This document shows positions 52,384 to 61,006 of a DNA stretch of 64,000 nucleotides, in pieces. The position numbers were made by a program, and so were the translations under genes. The DNA is from Ectobacillus funiculus. Its GTDB lineage: Bacteria; Bacillota; Bacilli; Bacillales; Bacillaceae_G. How positions within the stretch are numbered: the stretch's first letter is position 1; the number at the start of each line of letters is the position of its first letter. The stretch lies in assembly GCF_042429435.1 (NCBI RefSeq), contig NZ_JBHMAF010000086.1. The stretch is one strand, 5' to 3'. The notes beneath the pieces are model-generated. The model made no database searches. It saw nothing but the letters and a program-made list of their open reading frames with translations, and was not told the origin of the DNA.

Positions 52384-53544
52384 TAGAGACGTGCGATAGA
52401 TTTCGACTACATCTTCCTTGCTTAGCTTTTTAAAGTTTCCGAGGCTGCCGCGTGTCATTGCTTTGTCAGCCATGACCTCAAGCTTGTCCTCGCCAATCCC
52501 GTAGTCTGCCAGGCGGGATGGGGCACCGATGGAATTCCAAAATTGACGGAGTGCCTCAATTCCTTCTAATGCAATGTCACGGTCTGTTTTTCCTTCTGCT
52601 GCAATATCAAATACACGTACCGCAAATTGCTTAAAGCGCTCAATGTTTTCATTCATAACATGCTTCATCCAGTTTGGAAACAGGATAGCAAGACCGCCGC
52701 CATGCGGGATATCGTATACGGCTGAAACCGCATGCTCAATTTCATGGGTCGACCATTCACCGCGCGTACCCATTCCGAGTGTTTTGTTTAAAGCCATTGT
52801 ACCAGCATATAAAATTGTTGCCCGGTGGTCGTAATTTTCTAAATCGTTAATAAGCTTCGGCGCTGTTTCAATCACTGTTTTTAGCAAGGATTCACAATAG
52901 CGATCCTGCAATAGTGTGTTTGGTACATGATGAAAATATTGTTCAAACACATGCGACATAATATCTACCATGCCGTATACCGTTTGGTCACGAGGAACTG
53001 TATATGTATATACCGGATCTAGTATAGAAAATTGTGGATATGTAGCAGGACTGCTCCAGCCGTATTTTTCATTTGTCTCCCAGTTTGTAATAACAGAGTT
53101 GTTATTCATTTCTGAGCCTGTTGCTGCAAGCGTTAGCACAGAACCGATTGGCAGGGCCTCTGTCGCAGTTACCTTGCTTGTGATAATGTCCCAAACATCC
53201 CCTTCATATTTTACACCCGCTGCAATCGCTTTCGCACAGTCGAGCACACTGCCGCCCCCAACTGCCAAAATAAACTGAACGCCATTTTCCTGTGATAAAC
53301 GAATTCCCTTTTGTACCGATGTTAACCGAGGATTTGGCTCTACACCGCCAAGCTCTGTTACATCTGCGCCGAGCTCGCTTAAAATTGATTGCACTTGGGC
53401 ATACAAACCGTTTCGCTTAATGCTGCCGCCACCGTATACAAGCAGCACTTTTGTCCCATATTGCGGAACCTCCTTTTTAAGCGCTTCCAGCTGTCCTTCT
53501 CCAAAAATAAGCTTCGTTGGATTTTGGTAAGAAAAATTCTCCAT
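52381..53544 (-). CDS. iron-containing alcohol dehydrogenase (butanol dehydrogenase type)
   Basis: 387 aa, YugJ/YqhD group. NAD(P)-binding AVGGGSVLDCAKAIA, metal ligands in YGMVDIMSHVFEQYF and AVSAVYDIPHGGGLAILFPNWM (Asp, His, His, His). AGGATACTG upstream of the ATG. Divergent from an HxlR regulator, so probably induced by aldehyde or electrophile stress. Confidence 0.9.
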   Translation of the reverse strand: MENFSYQNPTKLIFGEGQLEALKKEVPQYGTKVLLVYGGGSIKRNGLYAQVQSILSELGADVTELGGVEPNPRLTSVQKGIRLSQENGVQFILAVGGGSVLDCAKAIAAGVKYEGDVWDIITSKVTATEALPIGSVLTLAATGSEMNNNSVITNWETNEKYGWSSPATYPQFSILDPVYTYTVPRDQTVYGMVDIMSHVFEQYFHHVPNTLLQDRYCESLLKTVIETAPKLINDLENYDHRATILYAGTMALNKTLGMGTRGEWSTHEIEHAVSAVYDIPHGGGLAILFPNWMKHVMNENIERFKQFAVRVFDIAAEGKTDRDIALEGIEALRQFWNSIGAPSRLADYGIGEDKLEVMADKAMTRGSLGNFKKLSKEDVVEIYRTSL

Positions 53545-53737
53545 AAGCAGTATCCTCCGTTCAGTTTCCTTTTGCTACTCATACTCTATTATCCGGGAAT
53601 AACCTCATTACACAAGAAAAGTATATTCTTTATAAAAGTAGACTACAAGTACTGAAATATTTTTGCTATAGTTAAGAGCAGATTACATAGTATAATTTTT
53701 ATAGTTACTATCCTTTATATTCCTGCTGGAGGTATGT

Positions 53738-54055
53738 ATGGAGAAAGAATTAGAAGCTCAAATTGAATGTTCAATCGAAAAGGCGCTTATTATTATAGGA
53801 GGAAAATGGTCATTTCTTGTGTTGCGCGAATTGTTTGACGGAACAAAGCGCTTCGGGGAATTACAAAAAGCAATCCAAAAAATTAGTCCAAAGGCTTTGA
53901 CCGATACGCTGCGTCACTTAGAAGAGCATCAAATTGTCACTCGTACCGTCTATGCTACCGTTCCTGTTACGGTGGAATATGCGCTAACAGAAAAGGGTCT
54001 GGCCTTTCATAAAATTCTCAAGGAAATGAAGCTTTGGGGTGCACAGTGGGGGTAA
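53738..54055 (+). CDS. HxlR-family transcriptional regulator
   Basis: 105 aa winged helix: ALIIIGGKWSFLVLRELFDGTKRFGELQKAIQKISPKALTDTLRHLEEHQIV. One N-terminal Cys (IECSIEKA) at the position of the sensing cysteine in redox members. TGGAGG ribosome site. Divergent from the Fe-alcohol dehydrogenase across about 190 bp. Probable regulator of that gene. Confidence 0.87.
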   Translation: MEKELEAQIECSIEKALIIIGGKWSFLVLRELFDGTKRFGELQKAIQKISPKALTDTLRHLEEHQIVTRTVYATVPVTVEYALTEKGLAFHKILKEMKLWGAQWG

Positions 54056-54178
54056 GTTAAATTACATCACACAACTTGTTTTTCTTATATATTAAATAAG
54101 CAAGTTTTCTTTATCCGAGGCAGGAGAAGCCGCATTAACCTAGACAGACTTTGAAAAGCTTACTCAAAACGAAAAAAA

Positions 54179-54204
54179 GGGGCTGTTGTCTGGGCAGCCT
54201 CTTT
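54179..54204 (-). terminator. terminator of the YvbH-like gene
   Basis: Minus strand GAGGCTG-cccagacaa-CAGCCCC then TTTTTTTCG. Confidence 0.7.
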
Positions 54205-54213
54205 GGATAAAAT

Positions 54214-54828
54214 CTAGTTATTAATATAACGCTCAAACACAAAACCAAAGTCCTTAACAGTATATTGCTTTCTCGTATCTGTCAGCCAAGAGAAAGCAGC
54301 GGTGTTGAGTTCTTTAAATTGGTCAACTAGCTTACTTTCCGTGCTTGTAACGCGACTTAATGTTGTAGAAGCCACTTCCAGGCTTTTTGCTGCATATGCT
54401 AATGAAACCTCGTTTTCATGTGAAATTTCTGCGATTTTAAGAAGAGCTTTATACAAATCCTTTAGCTCCTCTAAATGCTTTTTATGTACGTCGATGGAGT
54501 AATGTTCAACGCCTAAGTTAAATTTGATTTCAACATCTAAATCTACGGTTCCAGCTGTCTCGAGTGTTACATTTGAAATTTTATTCGTGCTGAAATTATA
54601 ACGGCGGAGTGTGCGCTTTTTACTGACAGCGCTTGTTCCATCAAGATGGATTAAGGCTTTGTTTGTGAAACAGTACTCATCCGATTTTGATTTGATAAGG
54701 AAGAAAATCTTCTCATCGTCTTCATGCATAATATAGTCATCTGCATCCACCTTGTCGTAATCTTTCGGTTTAATTACAGAGCCTACATCACTTAACCCTA
54801 GTGCATCAGCCGCTAGTTTTCCAAACAT
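54214..54828 (-). CDS. PH-domain protein, YvbH-like
   Basis: 204 aa from the ATG at 54828, the same length as B. subtilis YvbH, which it closely resembles (MFGKLAADALGLSDVG..., EDDEKIFFLIKSKSDEYCFTNKALIHLDG, RTLRRYNFSTNKISNV). Bacterial PH domain; function unknown. A longer frame to 54879 has no support; GAAAGGATG precedes the chosen start. Confidence 0.85.
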   Translation of the reverse strand: MFGKLAADALGLSDVGSVIKPKDYDKVDADDYIMHEDDEKIFFLIKSKSDEYCFTNKALIHLDGTSAVSKKRTLRRYNFSTNKISNVTLETAGTVDLDVEIKFNLGVEHYSIDVHKKHLEELKDLYKALLKIAEISHENEVSLAYAAKSLEVASTTLSRVTSTESKLVDQFKELNTAAFSWLTDTRKQYTVKDFGFVFERYINN

Positions 54829-54923
54829 GAGATTCATCCTTTCTGTTTTCAATATAAACCTCAAATATTGCACTCTCATTGTAGCATAGGCATAGTTGAT
54901 TTTGTAAAATATTTAAAATTTTC

Positions 54924-54938
54924 TAAAGAAAACTCGCC
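54924..54938 (+). repeat. dispersed repeat, copy 17 (5' stub)
   Basis: TAAAGAAAACTCGCC, cut off exactly where the next palindromic element begins. Confidence 0.55.
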
Positions 54939-55079
54939 TATATAAGTTGAACTAAATATTTTCCCATAACCCTATCGCAGCACAAATTCATAAAGAATGC
55001 ATTGCTCTGCAAAGACAATTTGAATGATGATTTAGCAACTGAATTCAAAAGGTGTAAGAATTAAATTCAACTTATATAG
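54938..55079. mobile_element. MITE-like element, 142 bp, with 14-bp terminal inverted repeats
   Basis: Ends CTATATAAGTTGAA (54938-54951) and TTCAACTTATATAG (55066-55079) are exact inverted repeats; the interior has no frame. It lies directly against a truncated dispersed-repeat copy. No clear target duplication apart from a possible TA inside the ends. Single copy seen in the window. Confidence 0.55.
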
Positions 55080-55107
55080 ATGGAGGTTTCTTCTTGGATG
55101 CGTAACA

Positions 55108-55157
55108 AAAACCACTGCACAGAATTCAAGACTGCATTCCTTGAATCTGCACAGTGG
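55108..55157 (-). terminator. terminator of the sugar operon
   Basis: Long hairpin CCACTGTGCAGA-TTCAAG ... CTTGAA-TTCTGTGCAGTGG followed by TTTTTG on the minus strand. Confidence 0.78.
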
Positions 55158-55178
55158 CTGCATAGTTTTATTGCATGC

Positions 55179-56147
55179 TTATGCCCACCACATTTGGGAA
55201 GGCTGTTCTTTAATAAGTACAGCTGACAAGTTGGTTACCGCGCGCTGGAAACCTTCTTCAATTGACATAAGAGCGTCTTCATGCTCGATGCTCACAACAT
55301 AATCGTAGCCATATGTCCGAAGGGCGCTCATCATATCAGACCATTCTGCAAGGCTATGGCCGCAGCCCACCGAACGGAACGTCCATGCTCTCGTTTGTAC
55401 ATTTCCATATGGCTGCATATCGGTTAAGCCGTACATATTGACGTTATCGCGGTCGATATATGTATCCTTTGCATGGAAATGATGAATTGCATTTTCCTTA
55501 CCTAAAATTTTAATTGCAGCTACCGGATCGATCCCTTGCCACCATAAATGACTCGGATCAAGATTTGCACCGATTGCGTCGCACGTTTCCTCACGAAGCT
55601 TCAATAGTGTATACGGCGTATGAACTAGAAAGCCGCCATGAAGTTCTAAACCGATTTTTACATTATGATTTTTTGCAAATTGTCCAGTGGTTTTCCAATA
55701 TGGAATGAGCTTTTGCTCCCATTGCCATTGCAGCACATCGTTAAATTCATTCGGCCAAGCTGTTACAGGCCAGTTCGGATATTTCGCTCCTTCGTGGTCT
55801 CCTGCTGTTCCGGAAAAGCAGTTTACAACAGGTACTTCCAGCAGTGATGCCAATTGAATGGTTTTCGTCAGTGTCTCATGCGATTCCTGCGCAAACTCTT
55901 TATCTGGAGAAATTGGGTTGCCGTGACAGCTAAATGCACTAATCGTTAAGCCTCGATCACGTATCTTTGCAAGATACTCATGGCGAAGCTCCTCGCTTGC
56001 AAGCAATGCGTCTAAATCACAATGCTGATTACCAGGATAACAGCCTGTCCCAATTTCTACTGCTTGTAATCCTGCTTTTTGTACTGTATCGAGCATTTCC
56101 TCAAACGATTGATTTGCGAATAATACAGTGAATACTCCTAGCTTCAT
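55179..56147 (-). CDS. sugar phosphate isomerase/epimerase (TIM barrel)
   Basis: 322 aa, AP-endonuclease-2/IolE-like fold. Metal and substrate residues in VEIGTGCYPG, GLELHGGFLV, NLDPSHLWWQGIDP, HFHAKDTY and SIEHEDALM. The ATG overlaps the preceding dehydrogenase stop (ATGA-type). Last gene of the ThuA operon; likely acts on the product of the dehydrogenases. Exact substrate unknown. Confidence 0.87.
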   Translation of the reverse strand: MKLGVFTVLFANQSFEEMLDTVQKAGLQAVEIGTGCYPGNQHCDLDALLASEELRHEYLAKIRDRGLTISAFSCHGNPISPDKEFAQESHETLTKTIQLASLLEVPVVNCFSGTAGDHEGAKYPNWPVTAWPNEFNDVLQWQWEQKLIPYWKTTGQFAKNHNVKIGLELHGGFLVHTPYTLLKLREETCDAIGANLDPSHLWWQGIDPVAAIKILGKENAIHHFHAKDTYIDRDNVNMYGLTDMQPYGNVQTRAWTFRSVGCGHSLAEWSDMMSALRTYGYDYVVSIEHEDALMSIEEGFQRAVTNLSAVLIKEQPSQMWWA

Positions 56148-57178
56148 CCCTCATTCTCCTCCCTTTTCTTCGTGCTGCCTGCATAAATGGCATCGATAAT
56201 TTGCGATACTTGCAGTGCCTCCTCCGGCTGTACAACAAGCTCTTCTAATCCAAGACAAGCGCTCAGAAAGTTTCGAGCCTGAGGCAAACCTGGATCATCT
56301 TCACCTGGAAGCCATGCCGCCTCACTGTTTAATAGCATACCGTTTTTTGTCGTGTACAGCTCTAGCGGAAATACGTTTAGACCGCCTTCAATACCTGAAA
56401 TGCTAACATGTTCCTTGTCATCTTTCACATTTGCGGACCATGATGTTTCAAACAGAAGCGAAGCACCATTTTCAAATGTCACATATGCTGTTACATGGTC
56501 GTCCACCCCAAATGTTTCATGGTTAAAAGAACCCCATTGGTTTACTTGGTTTGGTATTGTACTTAAGGCATTGTAGGTGCTGCCGTTTACTGTAATTTGC
56601 TTCGGATTCCCCATAAGCCACAGCACCAAATCAAGAAGATGGCAGCCGTAGTCAATCAAACTTCCTCCGCCCTGCAGCTCTTTATTCGTAAAGACGCCCC
56701 ATCCTGGTACTTTTCGGCGGCGCATTGCTTCTACTCTTGCCACGAGCGGCGTACCGACCTCCGCCATTAGCTTCTTCGCTGCCTGTGCTTCCTTCATAAA
56801 ACGGTAATGATATGCAATGGCTAATACCTTATCCGCCTGCTTTGCAGCAGCAATCATCTGTTCACATTCTGCAGCGCTCATCGCCATTGGTTTCTCGCAC
56901 ATAACATGAACGCCTGCTTCTAACGCCGCAATCGAAATTTCTGCATGGAACTTGTTCGGTGTACAAATACATACAGCATGAACCTTTGTGAACAGATCAT
57001 GGTAGTTGTCAGTTGCATACGGAATGGTATATTGCTCTGCGACTTCCTTCGCCCGCTCTCTATTTACATCACTTACCGCCGTAATTTCACATAAATCCCC
57101 TAGCTTTAAAAGGGCTGGGATGTGACGTCCTTGCGCAATACCGCCAACGCCAATCACCCCGATCCGAAGCTTTTTCAT
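56144..57178 (-). CDS. Gfo/Idh/MocA-family oxidoreductase (second)
   Basis: 344 aa. Rossmann motif IGVIGVGGIAQGRHIPAL, catalytic-lysine motif HVMCEKPMAM, and LIDYGCHLLDLVLWLMG with the active-site His. Of the tandem ATG codons at 57181 and 57178 the second has better spacing from AAGAGG. 21 bp after the first Gfo gene. Probable sugar or keto-sugar dehydrogenase partner. Confidence 0.9.
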   Translation of the reverse strand: MKKLRIGVIGVGGIAQGRHIPALLKLGDLCEITAVSDVNRERAKEVAEQYTIPYATDNYHDLFTKVHAVCICTPNKFHAEISIAALEAGVHVMCEKPMAMSAAECEQMIAAAKQADKVLAIAYHYRFMKEAQAAKKLMAEVGTPLVARVEAMRRRKVPGWGVFTNKELQGGGSLIDYGCHLLDLVLWLMGNPKQITVNGSTYNALSTIPNQVNQWGSFNHETFGVDDHVTAYVTFENGASLLFETSWSANVKDDKEHVSISGIEGGLNVFPLELYTTKNGMLLNSEAAWLPGEDDPGLPQARNFLSACLGLEELVVQPEEALQVSQIIDAIYAGSTKKREENEG

Positions 57179-57199
57179 CATGCCACCTCTTTTCCTTAC

Positions 57200-58225
57200 T
57201 CACACCCGCGTAATTGTTTTTGTTTCGTTCGACTCAAGAGCAGCTAAGATAACAGCTAATGATTTCATTCCTTCTTCTCCTGTAATGAGAGGCTGCTTAT
57301 CTTCTACTACGCACTCCACAAAGTGGTCAACCACATGGGAGCTGCCTTGGCCGCCGGATTCGTTGGATTGAATTTTGCCAAGTTCATACTTTACAACCTG
57401 ACCGTTTGCATATTGTGCAACGAGAGAATACGTTGAGTCATCCTCTAGACGAAGAATCGCCTTTTCCCCGTAAATAATTGTGGAATTATCTTCCTTGCCA
57501 ACGTAAGACCAGCTCGCTGCAAGCGTTCCGATAATCCCGCTTTCTGTTTTCAACACACAAACAGCTGTATCATCCACATCCGCAAAACTCTTTGCACTCG
57601 TTTCAATAAACGCGCCAACCTCAGTAATTTCCTCTCCTAATACATAACGAAGCAAGTCTGTTTTATGAACGCCTAGGTCGCCCATCGCACCGATAAATGC
57701 TTTTTCTTTTTGGAAGAACCAGCTTTCTTTCCCATCCGCGCTCCATCCTTCAGGCCCCGGATGGCCGAATGCTGTACGGAAGCTATAGATTTTACCGATT
57801 TCTCCGCTTTCAATAAGCTGTCTTGCTTTTTGGTGTGAAGCAACAAAGCGTTGGTTATGAGCAATCATCAGTTTTTTGCCGCTTGCATTCGCTGCTGCAA
57901 TCATATCTTCAGCTTCTTTTTGAGAAATTGCCATTGGTTTTTCGCATAATACATGCAGTCCTGCTTCAAGCGCTGCGATGGAAATTGGCGCATGTAAATA
58001 GTTTGGTGTACAAACGCTGACTGCATCTACTGTACCGCTTTTTACTAACTCCTCATAGCTTGTATAAGCTGTTGCACCATACTTTTCTGCGGTTTTCTTT
58101 GCGCGTTCCTCATTGATGTCGCATACCGCTACAATTTCAACATGTGCATTCGCCGCATACTCCGGTAAATGACGGTGCTGTGCAATACTTCCGCATCCGA
58201 TTACGCCGATTTTTAATTGTGTCAT
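57200..58225 (-). CDS. Gfo/Idh/MocA-family oxidoreductase (first)
   Basis: 341 aa. IGVIGCGSIAQHRHLPEY, HVLCEKPMAI, and the C-terminal domain MGDLGVHKTDLLRYVLG. Similar in layout to the next gene but clearly diverged, so not a recent duplication. AAGGGGGAACC before the ATG. In operon with thuA, the second dehydrogenase and the isomerase. Confidence 0.9.
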   Translation of the reverse strand: MTQLKIGVIGCGSIAQHRHLPEYAANAHVEIVAVCDINEERAKKTAEKYGATAYTSYEELVKSGTVDAVSVCTPNYLHAPISIAALEAGLHVLCEKPMAISQKEAEDMIAAANASGKKLMIAHNQRFVASHQKARQLIESGEIGKIYSFRTAFGHPGPEGWSADGKESWFFQKEKAFIGAMGDLGVHKTDLLRYVLGEEITEVGAFIETSAKSFADVDDTAVCVLKTESGIIGTLAASWSYVGKEDNSTIIYGEKAILRLEDDSTYSLVAQYANGQVVKYELGKIQSNESGGQGSSHVVDHFVECVVEDKQPLITGEEGMKSLAVILAALESNETKTITRV

Positions 58226-58252
58226 GTGTGGTTCCCCCTTAAATATAATAAA

Positions 58253-58981
58253 TTAATTTGTTTTTTCGGTAATTGTTTCTAGCGGTTTTGCATTGCCGTA
58301 TACGGGACGATTGCGCTGCACTGGCTTCGCCCATTCTACCGCATTCATGATGACACGTTGAATTTCTTTATTGTGATATGTTGGATATGTTTCATGTCCT
58401 GGTCTGAAATAGAATATTTTTCCGTTTCCACGCTTGTATGTGCAGCCGCTGCGGAATACCTCTCCACCCTCAAACCAGCTCATGAAAATAAGCTCATCCG
58501 GAGCTGGAATGTCGAAGTGTTCGCCATACATTTCTTCTTTTTCCAGCTGAATGTACTCTCCAATGCCGTTTGTAATCGGATGGCTCGGATCAATAACCCA
58601 AAGACGTTCTCTGTCATCAGCCTCACGCCATTTTAAATCACAGCTTGTCCCCATAAGCACTTTGAAAATTTTAGAAAAATGTCCAGAGTGAAGAACGATA
58701 AGTCCCATTCCATCTAGAACACGCTGTTGCACCTTTTGTACAACCTCATCGGAAACCTCTCCATGGGCAAGATGTCCCCACCAAATTAAAACATCTGTAT
58801 TTTGAAGCACCTCGTCTGTTAGTCCATGCTCAGGTTCATCTAGTACGGCTGTGCGTGCTTGAAATCCTGCTTCTTCTAGAAATCCTGCGATTGCTCCATG
58901 AATGCCATTTGGATAAATATCCCGTACAACAGGATTTTTCTTTTCATGACGATTTTCATTCCATACTGTAACTTGTACCAA
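58253..58981 (-). CDS. ThuA-like protein (trehalose utilisation family)
   Basis: 242 aa from the TTG at 58981: AGGTG lies six bases upstream, and the resulting start VQVTVWNENRHEK fits the family. Class I glutamine-amidotransferase-like fold with IWWGHLAHG, LIVLHSGHFSK, and C-terminal RGNGKIFYFRPGHETYPTYHN. First gene of the operon, directly after the LacI-type operator. ThuA-type proteins act in keto-disaccharide turnover; the substrate here is unknown. Confidence 0.88.
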   Translation of the reverse strand: MVQVTVWNENRHEKKNPVVRDIYPNGIHGAIAGFLEEAGFQARTAVLDEPEHGLTDEVLQNTDVLIWWGHLAHGEVSDEVVQKVQQRVLDGMGLIVLHSGHFSKIFKVLMGTSCDLKWREADDRERLWVIDPSHPITNGIGEYIQLEKEEMYGEHFDIPAPDELIFMSWFEGGEVFRSGCTYKRGNGKIFYFRPGHETYPTYHNKEIQRVIMNAVEWAKPVQRNRPVYGNAKPLETITEKTN

Positions 58982-59017
58982 TGTGAACACCTAGCCTTCT
59001 TTTAGAATAAGAATTAA

Positions 59018-59031
59018 GTTAACCGGTTAAC
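59018..59031. promoter_or_regulatory. LacI-type operator upstream of thuA
   Basis: Perfect palindrome GTTAACCGGTTAAC, 37 bp upstream of the thuA start. A near-identical site lies upstream of the lacI gene itself. Confidence 0.75.
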
Positions 59032-59089
59032 CGAGCAAATAAAAATTTGGCTGCTCTTTCCTTTTACTGACGGGTCACAGACTTATTTT

Positions 59090-59136
59090 CTATAACTGCT
59101 CTTCTCTGCTTATATGCAGAGAAGATGCTGTTATAG
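59090..59136 (-). terminator. lacI terminator overlapping its stop codon
   Basis: CTATAACtGCtCTTCTCTGC ... GCAGAGAAGatGCtGTTATAG; the lacI stop codon (59133-59131) lies in one arm. Confidence 0.65.
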
Positions 59137-60150
59137 AAAACGAGTGGAGTCTCTCACAGCCAGCTCAACAGGCAGTGTTACTGTTTGTGCCTGAGGCTGC
59201 TTCGATTCAACCGTATCGATTAGAGTCTGCGCGGCAATTGCCCCTTTGTTAAATACATCCTGCCTAACTGTTGTTAAGCTTGGAGATGAGTATTGGCTAA
59301 TAATCAGGTCATCAAATCCGACAATAGAATAGTCATGAGGTACTTCTTTATTGTGTTCATGAATCGCTTTGATCATCCCGAGAGCCAAAATGTCTGAAGT
59401 AGCAAACGCAGCAGTCGCTTCGGATTGCATCAAACGCATTCCAACGTTATAGCCACTCTGAAACGCTCCATCACCACTTAGAAAAATCCATTCCGGATTT
59501 ACAGAAATATGATGTTCTTTGAGCGCGTTCTCAAATCCAAGAAAACGCCGTCGATCAATTGGATTATTTATACCTGGTGCAACAAAAGCAATGCGGCTAT
59601 GCCCTCTTTCAGCAAGGTGACGTGCTGCGAGATATCCTCCTAGCTCATCATCCATTCGGATATTATGGTACAATCTTGAATACTCTTCATACGCATCTAC
59701 AAGTACGATTTTTGTATGAAGCGTTTTCATTTCCTCGTATAGTTTCTCCGGGAACGAGCCTAAAAAAAGGAGTCCGTCAAGGTTCCGCTTGGTCACCCAA
59801 TTCCGGCACTCGTTCGGGTTGCTTGCACCAGAAATGAGGAAATCATAGCCACTCTTACGTGACACATACTCAATACCGCTAATTAATTCGCTATAGTATT
59901 GGTTGCCTGCAAAGACAGGAGCAAGCGTATCTTCCACGAGCGGAATCAGAATACCAAACATATTTGATTTATTCGTAGATAAGCTTACAGCCGTAAAGTT
60001 TGGCTGGTATTGCAAATCTTGAATAGCCTGCAGCACTCGTTGCTTTGTTTCATCAGAAACCTTATTGACACCATTAATTACATAAGAAACTGTTGCGACC
60101 GATACACCGGCATATTTCGCAACGTCGCGAATTGTAGTTTTTTGAGTCAT
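59131..60150 (-). CDS. LacI-family transcriptional regulator
   Basis: 339 aa. N-terminal helix-turn-helix TTIRDVAKYAGVSVATVSYVINGVNKVSDETKQRV, hinge YQPNFTAVSLSTNKSN, and periplasmic-binding-protein-like sugar domain. Lies upstream of the ThuA operon on the same strand with its own operator, so it is likely its specific repressor and autoregulated. Confidence 0.93.
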   Translation of the reverse strand: MTQKTTIRDVAKYAGVSVATVSYVINGVNKVSDETKQRVLQAIQDLQYQPNFTAVSLSTNKSNMFGILIPLVEDTLAPVFAGNQYYSELISGIEYVSRKSGYDFLISGASNPNECRNWVTKRNLDGLLFLGSFPEKLYEEMKTLHTKIVLVDAYEEYSRLYHNIRMDDELGGYLAARHLAERGHSRIAFVAPGINNPIDRRRFLGFENALKEHHISVNPEWIFLSGDGAFQSGYNVGMRLMQSEATAAFATSDILALGMIKAIHEHNKEVPHDYSIVGFDDLIISQYSSPSLTTVRQDVFNKGAIAAQTLIDTVESKQPQAQTVTLPVELAVRDSTRFL

Positions 60151-60160
60151 AACCCCTCCG

Positions 60161-60174
60161 GTTAAACGGTTAAC
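60161..60174. promoter_or_regulatory. LacI-type operator upstream of lacI
   Basis: GTTAAACGGTTAAC, one mismatch from the thuA operator, 11 bp upstream of the lacI start codon. Confidence 0.72.
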
Positions 60175-60392
60175 TTATTTCATGTTTTGATTATATACGA
60201 TTCCCATAATCCATACAAGTCTATTTACAAAATCTTTTTTAGCTAATTGATGAACTCAACATTCACTACACATAACAATGCCCAGTGGCCTTATAGATCT
60301 TTTAAGTTTTAGCTTTCTACATTTCTACGAAAAAGTTGCAATGATTTCCTATATAATATGCATAGTGTTATATAAAGAAAGAAGGTGTTTCT

Positions 60393-60788
60393 ATGAGCTT
60401 GTTTGTCAATTTTCTTATGTATGCAGCAGTGGGGGTGGTTTTGTTATTTGTAGGTCTGCTTTTGTTTGAGGTTACTACAAAAACAAAAGAGTTTCATTTA
60501 ATTGGAAAAGGGAATCAAGCAGCTGCAATGTCTATTGGTGGAAAGTTGCTTGGACTTTCTTTTGTACTCGGGTCAGCCATTGCCAACTCTGTCTCTATTA
60601 CAGATATGCTTCTTTGGGGAAGCATTGGCATTGTCGCACAAATTGTATGTTTCTACTTAGCGGAGCTTGTCACCATTCGTTTTAGCATCCATCAGGCGGT
60701 GGAAGAAGATAACCGTGCTGTCGGTCTTATGCTGCTGCTTTTATCTTTATCCGTCGGTTGGTTGCTGGCGCAATGCTTAACCTATTAA
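60393..60788 (+). CDS. DUF350 membrane protein
   Basis: 131 aa with four predicted membrane spans; LLLFEVTTKTKEFHLIGKGNQAAAMSIGGKLLGL is the DUF350 hallmark. Function unknown; DUF350 proteins often accompany envelope-stress genes, but none is adjacent here. AAAGAAGGTG ribosome site. Confidence 0.85.
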   Translation: MSLFVNFLMYAAVGVVLLFVGLLLFEVTTKTKEFHLIGKGNQAAAMSIGGKLLGLSFVLGSAIANSVSITDMLLWGSIGIVAQIVCFYLAELVTIRFSIHQAVEEDNRAVGLMLLLLSLSVGWLLAQCLTY

Positions 60789-60867
60789 TCTTTCTGGTCT
60801 AATATGGCCAAACTTGGGGAGGTGATATTGAAACTCCCCCTCCCTACAACATACAGATTGGTATACG

Positions 60868-60978
60868 TTAAAGAAAACTTGTAAGACAGAGATATCGTTG
60901 TCCTTACAATGTATTCCTAAAATTTCCGATTACGTCGAATCACTTCTAGCTGGAAATTTATCCTTTCTCAAAGTGCAA
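60868..60978 (+). repeat. dispersed repeat, copy 18 (shortened)
   Basis: TTAAAGAAAACTT then jumps to GACAGAG, GATTACGTCGAATC, AGCTGGAAATTTATCCTTTCTCAAAGTG. Confidence 0.8.
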
Positions 60979-61006
60979 AAAAGCCCGACTTTAAGCAGTC
61001 GGACTT
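60977..61006 (-). terminator. M20 gene terminator overlapping its stop codon
   Basis: Minus strand AAGTCCGACT-gctta-AAGTCGGGCTT then TTTTT; the stop (60993-60991) is in the loop and the last codons form the stem. Confidence 0.75.
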
